11,243 nucleotides of DNA from Bacteroidota bacterium (GTDB taxonomy: Bacteria; Bacteroidota; Bacteroidia; B-17B0; B-17BO): NCBI GenBank assembly GCA_947462425.1, contig CANHPI010000061.1:1-11243 (forward strand), in the 5' to 3' direction. The notes under the pieces were generated by a model. It worked only from the letters and a program-made list of their open reading frames with translations, did no database searches and was not told where the DNA came from. The position numbers and the translations under genes were made by a program. Below, one piece after another: positions 6,009 to 11,243 of the stretch (position 1 is the first letter of the stretch; every line of letters begins with the position of its first letter).

Positions 6009-7916
6009 ATGAATAAAAAAAAAGAAAATCGAATCATAAGGCAGAAAGATAAAACTGATATAGATGGCTTATTAATGAGTGTTGGTGAAGCTTTTATAAG
6101 TTTAAATAAAGAGTATAAATGTATTTATGTTAATGATTGGGCAACAAAGTTATTACATAAAAATAATGAGGAAATTTTGGGAAACATTATCTGGGATGTT
6201 TTTCCTGAAATGAAAGAGCCACTAACCAAAAACGAATTTGGAAATGCGATGGCTAAACGAACATCCACCTCTGTTCAAATTAAATATCCAATATCTAATA
6301 AATGGTTAAATGTAAATATCATTCCACATGATAATGGTATTGATGTATTTTATGATGATATTACAGAAAGTAAACTTGTAGATATTGCAAAACAACAAAT
6401 AGAAAAACGTTTTGTTAAAGCTTTCGAATCGTGTCCTATTCCATTATCAATATCACGTCAATCTGATGAATCCATAGTAGATATAAACGATAGTTTTCTT
6501 GAATTATTTGAATTTAATAAAAAAGAAGTTATAGGAAGTTCACTTAATTTGCTCAAGCTGTATGGATGTGTTCAAGATAAGAATGCTGAACTAATAAATT
6601 GCTTAAACAAAAATGGATCCTTAAATAAACATGAACTAATATTATATACCAAAAATAGAAAACCAATCCATTTAATTTTTTCGACCGAACAAATACAAAT
6701 AGATGGCGAAGATCACGTTTTATCAACGTACATTGATTTAACAGAAAAATTAAAATCGCAAAAAATAATAGCTGAAAGCGAGGCTTGGTTTAGAAGCATT
6801 GCTGATAATTCGCCCGTTATGATTTGGGGTTCTGATAATAATCAATCTTGTAATTATGTTAATAGTACTTGGATTGAATATACGGGAAGAACAAGTAACC
6901 AAATAATAGATAATGACTGGGCCAAGGTTATTCATCCTGATGATTTAGAGATTTTTCAAAAAACATATTCAAAAGCATTCGATGCAAGAAAGCCATTTAA
7001 GAGAGAATACCGATTAAAACGATTAGACGGTAAATACAGATGGGTTTATGACTTTGCAAAACCTATTTTAATGCCCGATGGAACTTTTAAAGGTTACATC
7101 GGCTCTTGTACTGATATTCATAACAGAAGAACTTTAAATATAAAACTAGAAAGGCTTGTTAAAGAAAGAACATTGGAATTAATGGAATCGTTAGAAAAAG
7201 AGAAATCTTTAAACGAAGCAAAATCGCGTTTTGTGTCAATGGCATCACATGAATTTAGAACACCACTTAGCTCGATACTTTCAAGTGTATTTTTAATTGA
7301 AAAATACACCGACCTAATAGAGAATAAAAATGAGAATGAATATATTGAAAATAGGGAAAAACATATTTCTAAAATTAAAAAATCTATAAATCACCTTACG
7401 GAAATACTAAATGATTTTCTTTCGTTAGATAAACTTGATCAGGGGAAAATAGAAGCCAAAAGAGAAGAATTTAATCTTAAACTATTTACAGAAGAAATTA
7501 TTGATGAAATAAAAAGTATTTTAAAATTTGGACAAACTATTAATCATATTTATAATGGTGAAATAATAATTTTTCAAGATAAAAAAATATTAAAAAATAT
7601 TTATTTGAATCTACTTTCAAATGCTATTAAATATTCGCAAGAAGGGAAAAATATTATCTTAAATGTAGAAGTAAATAAAAAGAAAGCTCAGATTAAAATT
7701 GAAGATGAAGGTATTGGAATACCCTTAGAAGATCAAAGCAACCTCTTTACTAAATTTTTTAGAGCTGGCAATGCCCTGAATATTGAGGGAACTGGTTTAG
7801 GATTAAATATAGTTAAGAGGTATGTTGAATTAATTGATGGATCGATAAATTTTAATAGTAAAATTGAAGAAGGAACAACTTTTATAGTTCAAGTTCCTAG
7901 AAATATAGGAAATTAA
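6009..7916 (+). CDS. Soluble sensor histidine kinase with three PAS domains
   Basis: A 635-residue cytoplasmic histidine kinase, with no signal peptide or membrane helix. PAS1 spans about 20-120 (ends DDITESK), PAS2 about 133-247 (ends YIDLTEK), and PAS3, of the PAS_3 type, about 258-372, with HPDD at 309-312 and a C-terminal SCTDIHNRR. A helical linker (about 374-405) leads into the phosphoacceptor domain, with phospho-His H414 in SHEFRTP. The ATPase domain at about 490-630 has N538 in the N box, DEGIGIP from D566, the F box FTKFF at 580-584 and GTGLGL at 594-599. All boxes are intact. No receiver or effector domain follows, so its partner regulator is elsewhere. The kinase module is visibly related to that of the kinase at 2753-4042 (SHEFRTPLS, the DFLS stretch and FFR with GTGLGL in the same places). 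Possible ligands of the PAS domains cannot be told; no heme or flavin signature is evident. The gene stands alone, behind a palindrome-containing upstream region. Confidence 0.93.
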   Translation: MNKKKENRIIRQKDKTDIDGLLMSVGEAFISLNKEYKCIYVNDWATKLLHKNNEEILGNIIWDVFPEMKEPLTKNEFGNAMAKRTSTSVQIKYPISNKWLNVNIIPHDNGIDVFYDDITESKLVDIAKQQIEKRFVKAFESCPIPLSISRQSDESIVDINDSFLELFEFNKKEVIGSSLNLLKLYGCVQDKNAELINCLNKNGSLNKHELILYTKNRKPIHLIFSTEQIQIDGEDHVLSTYIDLTEKLKSQKIIAESEAWFRSIADNSPVMIWGSDNNQSCNYVNSTWIEYTGRTSNQIIDNDWAKVIHPDDLEIFQKTYSKAFDARKPFKREYRLKRLDGKYRWVYDFAKPILMPDGTFKGYIGSCTDIHNRRTLNIKLERLVKERTLELMESLEKEKSLNEAKSRFVSMASHEFRTPLSSILSSVFLIEKYTDLIENKNENEYIENREKHISKIKKSINHLTEILNDFLSLDKLDQGKIEAKREEFNLKLFTEEIIDEIKSILKFGQTINHIYNGEIIIFQDKKILKNIYLNLLSNAIKYSQEGKNIILNVEVNKKKAQIKIEDEGIGIPLEDQSNLFTKFFRAGNALNIEGTGLGLNIVKRYVELIDGSINFNSKIEEGTTFIVQVPRNIGN

Positions 7917-8017
7917 CACGCTACAAAAAACGTTTATCAAACATACATTTTACCTTTGGTTTGCCACTTAAATAATCAGCGCTGTTAAAAATAAATTTAA
8001 ATGACGTTTAAAAAAAA

Positions 8018-8049
8018 TTGAAACACAAATTACTTCTAAACTATATTTG
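8018..8049 (+). promoter_or_regulatory. Promoter P1 of hisS (TTG-N21-TATATTTG)
   Basis: TTG at 8018-8020, then 21 bases, then TATATTTG at 8042-8049 matches the Bacteroidota -33/-7 promoter form in both boxes and spacing. The transcript would start near 8055, with a leader of about 87 bases before the hisS ATG. I see no riboswitch or T-box-like structure in the leader. Confidence 0.62.
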
Positions 8050-8093
8050 CAAGGAATAGACAATTAAACATTAAAATGCCTAAATAAAGCCTA

Positions 8094-8124
8094 TTGCAAA
8101 GCTCTCTTTAAATTTATACTTTTA
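8094..8124 (+). promoter_or_regulatory. Possible second promoter P2 of hisS
   Basis: TTG at 8094-8096, 20 bases, then TACTTTTA at 8117-8124, which matches TAnnTTTG except for the last base. It would start transcription only about 12 bases before the hisS start codon. It could form a tandem arrangement with the stronger upstream promoter, but a chance match is quite possible in this AT-rich DNA. Confidence 0.28.
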
Positions 8125-8141
8125 CAAATTATAAATTTAAA

Positions 8142-9530
8142 ATGAAACCATCAATTCCTAGAGGTACGCGCGATTTTGGTCCCGCTGAAATGCAAAAGCG
8201 TCAATATATTTTCAATGTACTAAAAACAAATTTTCAATTATTTGGTTATTCCCCCATCGAAACTCCGAGTATGGAAAATATTAGCACTCTAACCGGTAAA
8301 TACGGTGAAGAAGGTGATCAATTAATTTTTAAAATTTTAAATTCACGCATTCATGAAAGTAAAGAAGAGAAAAAAGAAGCGCTGAAAAAAGAATTCAATA
8401 CCTCTCTTGAAAAAGCATACAACTCTGAATTATTAACCGAAAGAGCCTTACGATATGATTTAACCGTTCCGTTTGCGCGTTATGTAGTTATGAATCATAG
8501 CAAAATAACGTATCCATTTAAACGCTATCAGATACAGCCTGTTTGGCGTGCTGATAAGCCACAAAAAGGGCGTTACAGAGAATTTTACCAGTGTGATGCC
8601 GATGTGATTGGTTCTAATTCTTTAGTTAACGAATTAGAATTAATAGCCATGATGGATAAATCATTTGCTGAACTAAATATTCCTGTTATTGTAAAATTTA
8701 ATAACCGAAAAATACTTAGCGGTATTGCCGAAATTTTAAATGCGAGCGATAAAATAATTGATATTACTGTTGCTATTGATAAACTTGATAAGATTGGTAA
8801 AGATGGCGTAGTAAAAGAATTACAGGAAAAAGGAATATCAGAAACAGCAATCAAACAATTAGCACCTTTAATTGATTTATCAGGAGCTAATGCCGAGAAA
8901 ATTACTGTATTAAAAACATTTTTGGCAAACAGTGAAATTGGTAAAAAAGGAATAGAGGAATTGGAATTTTTATTATCTAATTTAAATACCATCAATATTA
9001 AACATGTTACTGTTGAATTAGATATTACATTAGCAAGAGGTTTAAGTTATTATACAGGAACTATTTTTGAAGCTAAAGCCAATGCAGGAACTTTTACACC
9101 AAGTATACTAGGCGGTGGGCGATACGATGATTTAACAGGAATTTTTGGATTAAAAAATTTATCAGGAGTTGGTATTTCTTTTGGTGTTGATCGTATTTAT
9201 GATGTGATGGAAGAATTAAATTTATTTCCGAATGAAGTAAATAAAGTATCTACTACAAAATTATTGTTTACCAATTTTAACGAAACAGAACAAATACGAT
9301 GTATTGAATGGGCTTCAAATTTAAGAGCTCATGGCATTAATACAGAAATTTATCCGGACATGGCTGCACCAAAAAAACAATTTGAATATGCAGAAAAAAA
9401 ACAGATTAACTTTGTAGCCACAATTAGCAATAACACAATTGCAAACAATACAGCAACACTTAAAAACATTGCAACGGGTTTAAAAGAAGAAGTTAGCTTT
9501 GAGAAATTACTCGAAATTTTAAAGCAATAA
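8142..9530 (+). CDS. hisS: Histidyl-tRNA synthetase
   Basis: Class II aminoacyl-tRNA synthetase that activates histidine with ATP and loads it on tRNA-His in the cytoplasm; essential for translation. It is full length at 462 residues, slightly longer than the E. coli enzyme. The N terminus MKPSIPRGTRDFGP fits the family start. Motif 1 region about 40-60 (with TGKYGEEGDQLIF following), ERALRYDLTVPFARY at 100-114, motif 2 at about 131-155 (QPVWRADKPQKGRYREFYQCD, with R136 as the likely ATP-contacting Arg), the histidine-specific stretch LARGLSYYTG at 297-306, GGGRYDDL at 324-331 and motif 3 at 341-351 with R351 (GVGISFGVDR). Residues about 370-462 form the anticodon-binding domain. An insertion of roughly 25 charged residues around 68-95 looks like the extended loop seen in Bacteroidota enzymes. 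It is convergent with the ABC ATPase gene, 14 bases between stops. Confidence 0.97.
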   Translation: MKPSIPRGTRDFGPAEMQKRQYIFNVLKTNFQLFGYSPIETPSMENISTLTGKYGEEGDQLIFKILNSRIHESKEEKKEALKKEFNTSLEKAYNSELLTERALRYDLTVPFARYVVMNHSKITYPFKRYQIQPVWRADKPQKGRYREFYQCDADVIGSNSLVNELELIAMMDKSFAELNIPVIVKFNNRKILSGIAEILNASDKIIDITVAIDKLDKIGKDGVVKELQEKGISETAIKQLAPLIDLSGANAEKITVLKTFLANSEIGKKGIEELEFLLSNLNTINIKHVTVELDITLARGLSYYTGTIFEAKANAGTFTPSILGGGRYDDLTGIFGLKNLSGVGISFGVDRIYDVMEELNLFPNEVNKVSTTKLLFTNFNETEQIRCIEWASNLRAHGINTEIYPDMAAPKKQFEYAEKKQINFVATISNNTIANNTATLKNIATGLKEEVSFEKLLEILKQ

Positions 9531-9544
9531 TTTCTGTCGAGTTT

Positions 9545-10255
9545 TTATTTTGTTTGAAAAGATGTAATAGTTGGATTTTGATTATCTGATTCAACTATCC
9601 CATCCTTTAAACGTACAATACGGTGTGCATACAAAGCAATATCTTCTTCGTGAGTTACTAAAATAATTGTATTTCCATTTTTATGAATTTCTTCCAATAA
9701 ACTCATAATTTCAATGGATGTTTTACTATCTAAATTTCCTGTGGGTTCATCAGCCAAAATAATTGCAGGATTGTTTACTAATGCTCTAGCAATAGCCACA
9801 CGTTGCCGCTGTCCGCCTGATAACTCATTAGGGCGATGACTCATGCGATTTCCCAAACCAACTTGTTGTAAAACTTTTTTGGCCATTTCTTCACGTTTAG
9901 TTTTATCAATCCCAGCGTAAACTAAGGGTAACATGACGTTTTCTAGAGTAGTTGATCGGGGTAATAAATTAAATGTTTGAAATACAAATCCAATTTGTTT
10001 GTTGCGCACTTCTGCTAATTCATTATCGCTCATTTTAGCTACTGCTAAATTGTTAAGTGTATATTCGCCCGAAGTTGGAGAATCTAAACAGCCTAACATA
10101 TTCATTAAAGTTGATTTGCCACTTCCACTTGGTCCCATTAACGCTACATATTCGTTTTTAAATATGTTTAGCGTAACTCCACTAAGTGCATGAATTTCTT
10201 CAGTACCAATTTTATACTCTTTTTTAATATTACTAAGCTCTATAATGGGTTCCAT
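9545..10255 (-). CDS. ABC transporter ATP-binding protein, LolD/MacB type
   Basis: A 236-residue nucleotide-binding subunit of an ABC transporter from the MacB/LolD/FtsE-like group, which powers lipoprotein release from, or substrate export across, the inner membrane together with an FtsX-like permease. Walker A is GPSGSGKST at 41-49, the Q loop glutamine is Q93 in VFQTFNLLP, the signature LSGGQ is at 145-149, Walker B is IILADE at 165-170 with catalytic E170, the D loop NLDS is at 174-177 and the H-loop histidine is H202. The family-typical GCLDSPTSG (55-63) and [14 protein letters not shown] (103-110) stretches are present. No permease gene is adjacent: downstream is convergent hisS, and upstream is the terminated atpC. 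The substrate is therefore open; LolD, MacB-type exporter or a stand-alone ATPase working with a distant permease are all possible. Confidence 0.93.
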   Translation of the reverse strand: MEPIIELSNIKKEYKIGTEEIHALSGVTLNIFKNEYVALMGPSGSGKSTLMNMLGCLDSPTSGEYTLNNLAVAKMSDNELAEVRNKQIGFVFQTFNLLPRSTTLENVMLPLVYAGIDKTKREEMAKKVLQQVGLGNRMSHRPNELSGGQRQRVAIARALVNNPAIILADEPTGNLDSKTSIEIMSLLEEIHKNGNTIILVTHEEDIALYAHRIVRLKDGIVESDNQNPTITSFQTK

Positions 10256-10281
10256 GCAATAAAGGTAAATATTTTCTATCT

Positions 10282-10309
10282 TAAATGTAGTGAATTATAT
10301 TATTGGCAA
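10282..10309 (-). promoter_or_regulatory. Possible promoter of the ABC ATPase gene
   Basis: Reading the minus strand: TTG (10309-10307), 17 bases, TACATTTA (10289-10282), one mismatch from TAnnTTTG and at the short end of the accepted spacing. It would start transcription near 10276, about 20 bases before the start codon. A promoter is needed here because a terminator separates this gene from atpC. Confidence 0.35.
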
Positions 10310-10388
10310 TTATGGCAGATTAACGGTTTTTGTATTTTGAGTTGATACATGTAAATACATAGAGCCGTCTTAAAATAATTCATTTAAC

Positions 10389-10419
10389 AAAAAAAAGCCC
10401 GTACTAAAAGTACAGGCTT
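10389..10419 (-). terminator. Intrinsic terminator of the atpD-atpC transcript
   Basis: On the minus strand a stem AAGCC-x-GTACT / AGTAC-x-GGCTT with one internal mismatch and a 3-base TTT loop is followed by a run of eight Ts (the A run at 10389-10396 on plus). It begins 21 bases after the atpC stop and separates the ATP synthase genes from the ABC ATPase gene. Confidence 0.88.
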
Positions 10420-10440
10420 GATATTAGTTATAAAACAACT

Positions 10441-10677
10441 TTACTCTGCTAAAACAATCACTTTATTTTTTAAAACCTCAACTACTCCACCTTTTACTTC
10501 GAATGAATGAGTTGCATTGTTATCTTCTATTAATTCGATAGTTCCTTTTTTTAAGGTTGCAATCATAGCAGCATGATTATTTAATAATCCAAAAGAACCT
10601 TCAGATCCAGGAAATACAGCTGACTTCACTTGGCCTTCGAATAATTTTTTATCTGGTGTTATAATTTCTAAGTTCAT
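10441..10677 (-). CDS. atpC: ATP synthase F1 epsilon subunit (short form)
   Basis: Central-stalk epsilon subunit of the F1Fo ATP synthase, at the cytoplasmic face of the inner membrane, where it joins gamma to the c-ring. Only 78 residues, against roughly 130-140 in E. coli: the N-terminal beta-sandwich is complete (MNLEIITPDKKLFEG, FPGSEGSFGLLNNHAAM at about 22-38, LKKGTIEL at 42-49, FEVKGGVVEVLKNKVIVL to the end) but the C-terminal two-helix domain is absent. Short epsilon subunits are usual in Bacteroidota, so this is not a truncation by mutation; the terminator follows directly. It lies 80 bases after atpD on the same strand and is expected to be co-transcribed with it. Confidence 0.95.
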   Translation of the reverse strand: MNLEIITPDKKLFEGQVKSAVFPGSEGSFGLLNNHAAMIATLKKGTIELIEDNNATHSFEVKGGVVEVLKNKVIVLAE

Positions 10678-10688
10678 GTTATTATTTT

Positions 10689-10754
10689 AGATTTAAGAAT
10701 TTAGAAATACGATTTAAAAAAACATACTTCTTAAATCTTATTTCTTATTTCTAA
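10689..10754. repeat. Interleaved inverted repeats in the atpD-atpC spacer
   Basis: Two perfect inverted repeats share the 80-base spacer. AGATTTAAGAA (10689-10699) pairs with TTCTTAAATCT (10728-10738), 11 bp. TTAGAAATA (10701-10709) pairs with TATTTCTAA (10746-10754), 9 bp. Their order is A, B, A', B', so both can form together only as a pseudoknot; otherwise they are alternatives. A 7-bp competitor (GATTTAA 10711-10717 with TTAAATC 10731-10737) also exists. The spacer is built of related TTTAAGA/TTAGAAAT words, so low-complexity origin is possible. Confidence 0.6.
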
Positions 10755-10757
10755 TTT

Positions 10758-11243
<486 letters not shown>

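Noticed and set aside
7951..7958. TACCTTTG as a further hisS promoter -7 box
   Set aside because: It is an exact -7 match but has no -33 partner and would give a leader of about 180 bases; the pair at 8018-8049 is better.
8050..8141. T-box or other histidine-responsive leader before hisS
   Set aside because: No conserved T-box sequence, no terminator hairpin and no histidine-rich leader peptide can be found.
8585..8995. 136-codon minus-strand frame inside hisS
   Set aside because: It is antisense to conserved HisRS sequence, Ser/Ile-rich as shadow frames in AT-rich genes are, with no start signals.

Overview
The window is a stretch of a strongly AT-rich chromosome that most likely comes from a member of the Bacteroidota. 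The evidence is the sequence character of the proteins (Hsp20, HisRS, the very short ATP synthase epsilon subunit), the lack of strong Shine-Dalgarno sequences, and several matches to the Bacteroidota promoter form TTG-N(17-23)-TAnnTTTG (for example TATATTTG upstream of hisS). Genus and species cannot be read from the sequence. No tRNA, rRNA, CRISPR array, transposase or phage gene is visible.

Left part (1-4042, plus strand): a two-gene signalling operon. A CheB-CheR-PAS fusion, cut by the left window edge, is followed after 4 bases by a soluble PAS histidine kinase. Facing it, with 11 bases between the stops, is a minus-strand lipoprotein (4054-4680) with a heavy-metal-binding-like Cys/His motif. 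Middle part (4680-6008): a small heat-shock protein (4910-5368) with a clear intrinsic terminator, then a 64-codon hypothetical gene followed by a hairpin. A 27-base palindrome that contains a promoter -7 box lies directly before the next gene. At 6009-7916 there is a second soluble histidine kinase with three PAS domains. Neither kinase carries a receiver, and no response regulator is encoded in the window.

Right part (8018-11243): housekeeping genes. hisS (histidyl-tRNA synthetase) is on plus with one or two upstream promoters. Convergent to it is a lone ABC-transporter ATPase of the LolD/MacB type on minus. Then come atpC and the 3' third of atpD, also on minus, ending in an intrinsic terminator. 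The atpD-atpC spacer holds interleaved inverted repeats.

Functionally the left two thirds reads as a sensing/stress-response segment: two cytoplasmic PAS kinases, a chemotaxis-type methyltransferase/methylesterase without visible chemotaxis partners, a chaperone and a metal-motif lipoprotein. The right third is core metabolism. I did not find a clearly new multi-gene system. The most unusual items are the CheB-CheR-PAS/kinase pair without che partners, the palindrome at 5962-5988, the altered metal motif of the lipoprotein and the small Asp/His-rich gene.
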